A DNA stretch of 64,000 bases, taken from positions 23,498,001-23,562,000 of the forward strand of contig OZ316891.1 of the NCBI GenBank assembly GCA_973895155.1, read 5' to 3'. Both the position numbers and the translations under genes were made by a program. The notes beneath the pieces were generated by a model. That model ran no database searches. It was not told the origin of the DNA and saw only the letters and a list, made by a program, of their open reading frames with translations. The stretch is from Marsupella aquatica (lineage: Eukaryota > Marchantiophyta). Shown piece after piece: positions 47,517 to 57,314 of this stretch (its first letter is position 1; each line of letters begins with the position of its first letter).

Positions 47517-48928
47517 ATGGGGGAGGCTGATGGTGGTTATTCTGAGTCCTCTCAATCTTTGTTCGCTGGTTCAGTATACACCCATCGCGTCACTCGATCG
47601 ACTGCGTCCCTATCGACTTCCGAAGCTGAATCTGCACAGCCCTTCCCGAGGTCGAGGAGAGGGAGAATGGACCCTAAGGAGGTCTCCATGGGTGAAGTCA
47701 GTGACATAGGCTTATCGATGGACGAGGTAATATCAAAGCACGCATTGTCATTCAGGAAGGATTTTCGAGGACTCGATAAGGAGCCACCTCAAATTCCTCT
47801 TTGTAGATTGCTCCCCATGGAGGTTGTTCGAACATTACAGAAAGAAAGTTCATCGATCAAGAAGTTGAAAGAATCATTCCGTGTCATCGGGTACAACTCG
47901 CGCATTGGGATGCCTTTCTATGTTCAGCCTGCAAATGCCGACGGGGTTTCTCATATATGCACCAGCGAGATCCGGGACTCTTGGGATCCAATCTGGGTCG
48001 CAGAGAACAACAAGTTTGAGGAAGAGTGTGATCCGGACCCAGCGTTCCATATTCTAAAAGATAAAATGTTTTGTGTGTTTGACGGAAATCATCGATTGTA
48101 CTCGTGGTCAATCGTCACGAGGGAGAATCCGGACAACTTGAAGTATCATCCTCGTGTGATTTGCGTCATTTACAATGGTGACAGAGGTTCACTAGTTGAG
48201 CTCGAGGCGGCAATGCACACCGTGAACCAGTAAGTTCTGTTCATTAACTGTTGTTACCCTTGTCATTCATTTTGGACCAAACATGCTTTGCGAAAGTGTT
48301 CATTCCCCAATTTTTGCTAGCGCCCAGCGCTACTAATTCCTTTTCATTGCATCCAGGCTTGGACAAGCAGTCGTCGAGCCTTCCTGGATTCTTGACGCGG
48401 ACAGAATTTCCCAAATTCTGTCGCGTGATCTTGATCACTATAAGCCACTAATCGACAGCGCGAACATGGCAAAGTTTGAGGCAATCCAAAAGAAGACGAG
48501 AAAGGGATCTTGGTTTACACATAAAATGCCACAGGATGCTCTCATCTACATTCTGTGTGTGGACAAAATCAAGTCTTACTCAAATCAATTTAAGTCTGAT
48601 ATGGCTTTAACCAAAGCTCAAGGGGCTTCTTGGTCAGAAGAGGAGACCACAAAGAGGCATGAGGCAATGATGAAGGAGGCGACCAAAGATTGGTCGATCA
48701 AAGTGACGAAGATCACCCCTTTACTTCATCCGGATTTTGGAGATTATTTGGGAACCTGTGCTGAGATGTATCCCGTAACTGAGAAGAACAAACGGGAGAA
48801 GAAGCCAGACACAGTTGTATGCACAATGGATCGAGCCAGGTTGTTTACTATTGTTTCATACCTGGATCCAAAATTGAGGTGCACCCTTCTAGTAGCCCAC
48901 TGCACTCCCGAGATTCGGAAACAGTTTT

Positions 48929-49256
48929 CTCGGGGGGGTCACTTCCACGGAAGTGACACATCACGTGCGACGAAGTATAGGCCCATTTAAATGGGTGTGG
49001 CGGAAGACTTCCAAAGTTTGGTGGAAGAACACATAGGGCATGTTTTATTGATTGGTCGACTTTAAAGAACACATAGGCCTATTTAATTGCAAAAAATACT
49101 TTCTATAAAGTTTTTAGGGGTTTTTTAATAAAAAATGACAAAATTTTAAGAAAGAAAGGGCTTTGCAAAAAATTATTTTTCACTTTAAAGTTAGGGGGGT
49201 CAAACCCTAAAACGTCGCACGCGATGTATGACCCTCCATATAGTGACCCCCCCGAG
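48929..49256. mobile_element. MITE copy 1 (328 bp, 8-bp duplication)
   Basis: Ends CTCGGGGGGGTCACT and AGTGACCCCCCCGAG are perfect inverted repeats. It is flanked by ACAGTTTT on both sides (48921-48928 and 49257-49264). Removing the insert and one duplication restores the open frame across the joint. Eight-base duplications point to hAT-type mobilisation. No coding capacity. Confidence 0.9.
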
Positions 49257-49592
49257 ACAGTTTTTCCATCTTGCAAGTGTCAACGACGAGCCTGTGAAGC
49301 AGTGGTGCCATACATGGCATACTTGGAATTCTGTGGAGGGAATTGCAACTGGAATGCTTCACACTTCCTTCAAACAGATTTCTGACCGGATGCCGGCTGA
49401 CCGTCTCACAAAGTCTGGGTGTGAGTCAATGGAGGCCATGCTTAAGATCATTCTCGATGAATTCAGAAACTTTGGGGATCTTGTCAAGGCAAAATTCTTC
49501 AACAACTTGTGGTCTTCCAAATATGCGGACAAGGAAGATTACACAGAGCGGAACCGGAAGAGAGCCAAACGATATCTATACCGGTTTTACAT

Positions 49593-49920
49593 CTCGGGGG
49601 GGTCACTTCCACGGAAGTGACACATCACGTGCGACGAAGTATAGGCCCATTTAAATGGGTGTGGCGGAAGACTTCCAAAGTTTGGTGGAAGAACACATAG
49701 GGCATGTTTTATTGATTGGTCGACTTTAAAGAACACATAGGCCTATTTAATTGCAAAAAATACTTTCTATAAAGTTTTTAGGGGTTTTTTAATAAAAAAT
49801 GACAAAATTTTAAGAAAGAAAGGGCTTTGCAAAAAAATATTTTTCACTTTAAAGTTAGGGGGGTCAAACCCTAAAACGTCGCACGCGATGTATGACCCTC
49901 CATATAGTGACCCCCCCGAG
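49593..49920. mobile_element. MITE copy 2 (328 bp, 8-bp duplication)
   Basis: Almost identical to copy 1 with the same orientation and length (one visible difference in an A/T run). Flanked by TTTTACAT (49585-49592 and 49921-49928). It lies 337 bp after copy 1 in the same exon. Near-identity suggests recent, closely timed insertions after the host frame was already in place. Confidence 0.9.
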
Positions 49921-52010
49921 TTTTACATGTGGATGGAGCTTAGATCTCCTGACACTCTATGGGCATACCCGGCTGCATTTCAGAAATGGGTGTCTATCAA
50001 AGATGGAGACGCTCTTGCCGACCTGTATTGATGTACCCAGCGGAGGGAAAGTTTCCACCACGATCATTGTCGGAGTGGGAGAGACTTCACTGTCCCTGGT
50101 ACCTCGACACAGACAAATGGGATTTACCGTTCGACAAAGCTGAGAAGGATGCCTTCATGAAGTTGCAAAAGTCCCAGATCCCTACCAACTATGTGTCTAC
50201 AATGAAGCAAGGTCTCTAGTCTGATGTTGACGAATCTGCATCTGAGTTACAGAAGAATTGTGAGTCTCTTGTCATGCACGTTGACCGAAGCCGTAAGCCA
50301 AGAGGAAAGGCGAAGAATGAGTCAGCTGCACCAAGTGACTCCACAAGGTCCTTCAAGAAAAGTCAGTAGTCTAAGCGCTTTTTGGTTACTTGTTGGCGCT
50401 ACTTATGCAGGAGTTTCATTTGGAAATTCCTTTGATTAATAGCGCCTGGCGCTAGTCTGAAAGGTTGGACTCATTCAAGTTTTTGTGCCTAACAGGAGGT
50501 CGAAAGTCCGACACGGAGGTCCCGGCTGCCGAAGGGAAGAATGATGCAACTCCTTAGGCATCGGAGGCAAACACTGGAGCTCAAGAAACCCCGGATCAAG
50601 GGACCCCGGATGGTGCTGGAAAATCCATTGTCCCTCTTGACGCAACTAGCACGAAGAAAAAGAAAAAGAGAGGCGCCGGTGAGGACAGAGCAGCATCATC
50701 TACTCGAGACGTTATTTCCTATGGACTCCAGAGAGATGTCGGGAATTTTAAGCGAAGGTGTTCTAGACACTGTTTTGTGGAGTCCAATTTAAACGAATTT
50801 TACAATTTGGTATTTAACAAGGGGATGAAGCCTATGTGGGTTACTAAAGTTGAGGCCTGGGGAAAGGAATTGGTAAAGTCAGGAGACAGAGAGAAGGGAG
50901 TAATGCGTGGCGGAAAAGAGAGGGGCTTTGGTGTGGATGCTGGTTTCATCTACATTCCCACTGGGTTAAAACCAACACTTCTTGATCGGAAGGTTCCCAA
51001 GTGGAACCTTCAGGATTACACTATTCCCAGCTCTTTCTTCCGAGCCATGGAGCCGTTCCTTGCAGACGATGGCCTACTTGCAATTTTACACAGAGGAGAC
51101 TATGATCAGGTATCTGAAGTGATTGCGGCTTGCCAGGATTCTAAGTGTTTCCAGTGTATTTCAACCCACCATGTGGTCATGACTACACCAATGTATAGGC
51201 CCCGATCTGATACTCAGGTAACAATTCCTCTTGCACATACTAGCGCCCGACGCTACTATCAGCATTCGCAATATCTACAATTCACTTATCTTTTGTAAGG
51301 ATGAATGGTTGACTAGCGCCAAGCGCTAATATATGTGTCTGTTTTCTTATACTGCCTTCATTGGGAAACTGTGTTGCAGATATTCACACTTACTCTTAAT
51401 ATATTTTGCCGCATTTTGACAAAGGGAAGGGTCCCGAAAGACCCCAAGTTCCGGCCACTATCGAATGAAGAAGACCCTTCCGTCACTAACATTATTGGGT
51501 TTTTGTTGCCGCGACATGACCCGACTCCTGAGCTCCAATTTGCAGGAAATTCACGATTGCCTGTGGGTTTCATGCAAACTATTTTGGAATTGGTGACTCT
51601 TCCTAGAGATATCGTTATGGACTGGACAGTAGGTTCCGGTAGTACGTTTGTGGCTGGAGATTATTCTGGTCGCTTTGTTGTTGGGCTGGAAAATCGTCCA
51701 GAGTTTGTTGATACTTCCGGTAAGGTCTTCCTCGATCTTTTATAGAACAAAGAAGTGGTTGCACCAACTCCTCCTAAGAAGATTCCTGGAAGTAAGAAGC
51801 AGGACAGGCTCCGTGCTATTCTAAATTTTGATTCGGAAGACGAGGATGAGGGTGGCAATGCTTCTCAGCAATCTAAAGATGATGAGGTGTCGAAGAATGT
51901 GGTGGACCTTGGATCTGGAGATGAGGACAGTGAAGAGTCAGAAGAGTAATTTTCTTTAGCTTTCTTTCTCTTGTTGTATACTTTTTTCCAAAGAACTCCT
52001 CTACTCCCTT

Positions 52011-52397
52011 ATGTCTAGAAAATTCGCCCGATTTCCCGACTTCGACTAAAGAACTCCAGTTCAAATTCTCAGGTTAGAGTGGAATCTTCGGAGGCATTTT
52101 CAACTTCGAAGGAACGTCTCTAGGAACGTTGTACAGACCCTGGAGAAGCCATTTGTTCTCCCCTCTTATGCTGAAAAGGCGGCACGACGGGCAGATTCAG
52201 TCAGGACGCTTACTTGGTAGAGTAAGGGTCTTAGACTCAAGAGAGGCTCAGATAGAAAGTTTGTGCAAAATCACTTCGTAGATGATATTGCAAAATCCAA
52301 GTATGTGGACGACGAAGCAGAGTCCACTGATAGATCAGAAAGTAGCGGCTCTGAATCGAACTCAGAGTCGAGTGGTGGTTGTGGATCTGGTCTTTAG
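52011..52397 (+). pseudogene. small basic/Ser-rich protein gene downstream of the methyltransferase
   Basis: A 129-codon frame starting ATG 52011 (MSRKFARFPDFD) with in-frame TAA at 52047 and TAG at 52218. Middle part: LRRHFQLRRNVSRNVV and LPSYAEKAARRADSVR. It ends in an acidic, Ser-rich tail (DDEAESTDRSESSGSESNSE) and a stop at 52395-52397. It starts 61 bp after the fusion gene stop. Composition and steady frame suggest a true third gene of copy A, now broken. No domain recognised. Confidence 0.45.
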
Positions 52398-52681
52398 TTC
52401 TCCTTGTTTTATTTACCCGTTTATGGAGAACGACGACACTCAATAAGAACGCCGTGACGTGTCGGATTGGAGTAGCGCCCGGGGCTATTACTGTAGCCGG
52501 TATTTCAAAGAGGTTTTTATTTGGTTTTTTCCTTATAGCGCCCGGCGCTAGTATAAATGTACTCAATGGCCGCTTCACGTCCAATATATGTGACAATATT
52601 TTCATACCCTTCGGTGACTTTTTTTGGGTGCACATTTGCTTGTATGAGTTTTGCTGTTTGCTGTTTACTGTTTGCTGTTTG

Positions 52682-55600
52682 CTATTTGCTGTCACGGAGA
52701 GATCCCCCCTCCATTCGTGTACTGTGAGCCAGTGTTAGATTTGATCGAGGTCTGGAGTTTCCTCGGGGGTCTCACTATATGGGGACCTCCCCATCACCTC
52801 CGACGTTTTTAGGCCTCGGACCCCCTAAAATGTGAGAAATTTTTTAATTTTTTAACCCCTATAAAGTTGGAATATTCTTGGAATATTCCAAATTTTGGAT
52901 TAAAACGACCCTAATGTTCTTATAAGTCTCAAAATTGAATTTAAAAGACCCTATTGTTCTTCTACAAAAATTCTTAAGTCTTCTCTTAGAACCAATAAAA
53001 TGACCCTATCCTTCGTCGCACGTGATATGCCATTTTTGTGGAAGTGAAACCCCCGAGGGAGTTTCTCCCATTCCTTGTCCGAAGGCGTACGTTGGGATCG
53101 GCGAAATTGATTCTTTCAGTAAATGCGTTTACATTAATTCTCAAGTGCAGCGCGAGACGTCGCAACTGTTTGGACCATCGAGACTCCCTGTGCTTCAAGG
53201 AACTCTACCTCGGCAGGTGACAGGTTGGTCCCTTTCACAACTGGCAAGATATCCGGCATAGGAGGAAGGCATTCAACACCACGACGCGGGCGGCTCTTGT
53301 AGCATGTTTTGTTTGGGCAGAACCATATCATTTTTGCAATGGGTGTGCCTCTTAAAATGCGATGTCCGCTGACAACAATGCCGACAACACCTGCTGCCGA
53401 ATGGAACCCAACTTTTTTCACACGATTTCGACACTCATCCCTCTCAGAATTTCCATGCAAAGTCCCATTGCACTGAGGCCCTGCCCCATATTTGGCCGTC
53501 CGCCGCAAATGCCAGGTCCCTCTAGGAACGTCCATTTCCAAAGGAGTTGACTCTGTCGGCAAATGTTGAAGAACAGCCGGAGCACTGAGTGGGGGTTGCG
53601 ACGATGTTGTTGTTCCTCTGGCTTCAGGGGTGTTTGCGAGGGAATCACTTCCATTCGTTGAAGTGTTGCTACCGCCGATGTCGACTATGGGATCTGTTAC
53701 ATTTGCAGGAAAGGAAGTGAAGGTAGTGTTGTTGAGATTCTTCCGTTTGAACCCTCGAGTATTTGGTGTAGTGATGAGAATGGTGTCATGCCGATGGGAG
53801 TCTTGTGGTGAGACAATCCCAGTTGCGAGTCCCTTCCTCTTAACCGACTTTGTGACAATATCTCCATTCAGAGGAGAGCTCCTCTCCAGATCCAAATCAA
53901 CAGCGTTTGAAAGAATCATGTTGGTTGCTTCTTCAAATAACTTGGGTGAACCAGATTGGTCTGCGGATCAAAATGCTAATTCCCAGATAGTTGGCCCCTT
54001 CCCTCTATTGAGTCCCTTCCGATACGCGCTGTAACCCGCAACTTGTGACAAAGCTCGATTTTGATCAACTTTGCATGCTTCAAAGAGACCCACCATTTTT
54101 TTGGTAGCCCATGCTTTCATGGAGGCGTGCCTTGACTCTGACCCGGTATAGTTTGGAATGAGCGCACCTTCTTCTGCACTTTTGCTCTGCAATAAAACCC
54201 GTCCAGACAAAATTTACTTCTTTTGTATAAGCAGCGCCAAGCGCTAGCAATGAGTAGGAGATAATAAAAGAAGATTTATCGGTAAAAGTTTCATTTTCTG
54301 TAAAGTTTGAAGGTTTTCTGAGTGAAAATTAAAGTAGCGCCTGGCGCTAGTATAAACACACTGAGGTTTGACTAATAAACGCATCAGGAAAACTTACCAC
54401 ACAAATGAAATTCCCCCACTGACGCCATCAAACAACCCACCAAGATATCCAACTCTGCAACATCATCAGCTTTCCTGGGACACAATTTCCCGCTTGCCAC
54501 CATAACACAATCTCCCTCGAAACTCGATACGCCGCAACAAACGTTGGAGCATTCCGCAATTTCTCTCATAGTTGTCGATGTTCTGGTTGCTTACCCTCCA
54601 AAACTCTTTCTGTAGAGTGTCGATGGAACGACTGGTAAAAGTGAAATGCATCAGAGCGTTCACGTTCAGGGTCTAGGTGCCCTCCAAAAAAGATATTGCG
54701 AACGGCGATCCATCCAGCCTGAGCATTGTCAGCCATAAAACCTTGAATGACAACGTCTTGTAACCCATTTTCCTTACAAACCTCAATCATAATTCTCCAC
54801 GCTTTCTCAAAGGACTCCGTGTCTTCAGCTTTTAGTTCGCATGTGAAGATTGTACAAAGAGCTCGGAAGTTGTGATTGTAAACGTGTGCACTGAAAGTAA
54901 ACCAGTCGGTTGTCACTCGCTTCATCACATCAAAACTCACCCAAGCTCCTTCCAATCTTCCGCCAGGTTGCATTTGCCGGAGAAGATCTACACCAGATCC
55001 ATGACCCTTGACTGTCATTTTGAATATATGGGGCCTATCTGCTACACAACCCTGACCCGACAGGAGGTACCTTTGGAGGAAAGAAATGTTATTTGATTTT
55101 TGCATCCGAGCTAGGAAATCTAACTACCATGACCAGCCTGGTCCATTCAAACGCTTTGACAAAGCGATGCAAATTTCTGGGGGGTAGACAGTACCATGAG
55201 AGACTTCCAAATCTCCGTTTCTTCAATATCTACTATGTTGTTGACGTTTTTGCAAAGAGCTTTCACGAGCAAACCGGTTGCAGAATTCAAAATACCAGGC
55301 GGCTTTGCTAGAGGATTGGCTTCATGATTTTTTCTTATCAAATCCTCAGCTATCTTCTCAGCGCTCCTCGAGAAAACTTTCCTACTTGGATGGTTATGCT
55401 CACCTATATGAACTGCGAGCCGAGACATGTGACTACAGGTCTTTGTATCAAGAAGGACTTGAGGGTACATATAAAACAAGTGAGCAGGGCAAGACTTCAC
55501 ACAGAAAGGAATCTACGCACAATAGTGACAGACTACACCACCCTCTTCAATCAACAAACCCACCACGTGTTGGCCACTGAGTTTAGGAGCACCATGCTAG

Positions 55601-56379
55601 GCCTTTGCATTGCATCTCTTCTTTCGCTGAAAGTACTCACAGGACTTGTTCCTGCACTCGATGAACCCGGTACACGTAACCTTACCAAATTCCCAATGTT
55701 TCTTTGGATGCACGTTTGCAGTTGTCGGAAAAATTTGGGTCCAAATGTAACAATCTTTGGCACGGTCCATGTCACGAAGTCTAGATCCCTTGGAGAGCGT
55801 TCCCTCAATGGGAGGCAGTTCAAATACAACATTTCCGTTGTACTTGTCTGGCAAACAAGGAACTTGCTCATGCCGGAAGTCCCCTGCCAAGATAAATCTT
55901 GACAGTTCACTATGTCCCGTGGCCTTGAGTAAGGCGTCCATCGCACTCCTCCGGTAGACTTTATGACCAACTCCGGAGGTAGCCACCGGCTCATCCTTAA
56001 CAAAAGCGGAAACCGGAACTTTGTACTGCGAAGGAGGAGTGGGTGCAACATCACCATCTTCATTGTCAGATATGTCAACAACAACAACAGGAATGTTCCC
56101 AACTGCTGGTTCCGGAGTGACACGTCTGACATTAAGCGTGTAACTAAGCCCGGCATTCATATGCCAAAAGTGTACTCCCTCATCTACATCGAATGCCGCA
56201 GCCCGTTGAAGTTCTCCACTCGTCGATTCCTGTGGAACAATGGACTCAATATCATTCATCCTCAAATCAAATCTCCCAAGGTAGGTTTCACTAACTTGCT
56301 TGTAAGCATCAGAGACTTGCACGGGGATGTTGACGACGTCTCCAGTACAAGCACATGTAATTACAATTGAGCAAGACAT
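52682..56379 (-). pseudogene. MULE-like transposase, copy B
   Basis: Starts at ATG 56379 (MSCSIVITCACTGDVV), intron 54187-54397 at the same place as in copy A, then exon 2 to about 52682. It has the Cys/His region (CTGFIECRNKSCEYF, CHYC, CVKSCPAHLFYMYP, GEHNHPSR), the core (WVSFDVMKRV, GFMADNAQAGW, DAFHFYQSFHRH) and the second Cys-rich region (RDECRNRVKKVG, IWFCPNKTCYK). MITE copy 3 interrupts it at 52762-53057; coding resumes beyond it (SNLTLAHSTRMEGG) and ends at a TAG at 52682, so the SWIM finger is lost. Stops include two TAGs in the zinc region and a TGA at about 53966 where copy A has CGA for Arg. Clearly diverged from A at protein level. Confidence 0.75.
52762..53057. mobile_element. 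MITE copy 3 (296 bp), diverged and inverted
   Basis: Ends CTCGGGGGTCTCAC and GTGAAACCCCCGAG are imperfect inverted repeats, flanked by GGAGTTTC (52754-52761 and 53058-53065), an 8-bp duplication. Internal sequence includes cgtcgcacgtgatatg, matching copies 1 and 2 in reverse. It sits in exon 2 of transposase B and is older than copies 1 and 2. Confidence 0.85.
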
Positions 56380-57314
56380 TGTGGAGAAAATGAAGGAATC
56401 AACAAAGCAAATTCCTCCCAAATGGAATGCTTATACTAATGCGTGAAGACGACTGACCGTTATAAAAGTAGTTTGAATACGACATAGAATTGTGTCCGTT
56501 GAAATCATAAATGTAGAGTTTGTCCTTTTGCCCCGTTAAGTGCGGGTGTCAGGGATATTTTTTTGTGTCAAAATGAACACATATAGGCCAAGATAATTCA
56601 CATGATTTCAACAGCGCCTGGCGCTACCAAAAATTCCAGGATTTATAAGGTTAGAATCCAGTCACACAGCAGACTAGCGTCGGGCGCTAGCATTACAGTG
56701 GACACCAATAAGTCTACTTTTTTGTATCTAAACATGCAATATCATCCAAATTTAGGCACCATTTAGGGATACATGTACTAGCGCCGGGCGCTAGTATTGG
56801 TACACCATATTTAAGGACCAAATGTGAACAAAATTAAACTTCCTACGTCCTAAAGTTCTTCATTTCCAAAAACATTTGCCTAAACTATGACAAAAACATA
56901 ACCTTTAATAGACCACGGAATGGGTAGCATCGGGCGCTATCTATTGAACACATTAAACTGTATGACCAATGTGGTTAAAATTTTACTAGCGCCCGACGCT
57001 AGCATTGCATTACCAAGTTTTAGTAGTCTGGTCAACGGTAATATTTAACGGTAACTACGGTTAGCGTGATCTTCACAAAAACAGTTTAGCGGATTCTACA
57101 TTAATATCTTTCACAGTTCTTAGATTGTCGCTTTGTTTTAACAATAACTAATACCCAATTTCATCGTAACGTCTCTTAAATAGATTACATCAAGGGAGAT
57201 AGCACTGATCAATCGGGTATAATACTCCATCAATTGTTAATTTGGTACGGAGATTCAGTACTCAATCGTGAGAATTGTAGTGTACGACCGTTCGTACAAC
57301 ACTCATCGCGGGAG
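56380..57314. promoter_or_regulatory. divergent intergenic region of copy B with five palindromes
   Basis: Lies between the starts of transposase B and the ParB-like gene B. Palindromes start at 56612, 56675, 56779, 56925 and 56987. No coding frame is seen, so the Ser-rich gene of copy A has no partner here. Confidence 0.5.

Larger units (their letters stand above)
47517..51949 (+). pseudogene. ParB-like and DNA methyltransferase fusion gene, copy A
   Basis: Exons 47517-48229, 48357-50361, 50496-51217 and 51380-51949 with GT-AG introns that keep frame (about 1,100 codons once the two MITEs in exon 2 are set aside). Residues about 60-240 form a ParB/sulfiredoxin-like domain: KLKESFRVIGYNSRIGMPFY and FCVFDGNHRLYSWSIV. 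A long middle part of unknown type follows (GSWFTHKMPQDALIYILC, KDWSIKVTKITPLL). The C-terminal part resembles beta-class N4/N6 DNA methyltransferases: a possible degenerate catalytic segment (DAGFIYIPTGLKP) and, near 51560-51700, LPVGFMQTILEL then MDWTVGSGSTFVAGDYSGRF with VGLENRPEFV, the SAM-binding motif I. An acidic tail ends at 51949. In-frame TAG at 50218, 50554 and 51743 and a base loss near 50030 break it. ATG 47517 was chosen by match to copy B. Confidence 0.7.

Noticed and set aside
52237-52695. Open frame of 152 codons on the minus strand
   Set aside because: It overlaps the plus-strand small gene and the palindromes, and its sequence has low-complexity runs from short repeats.
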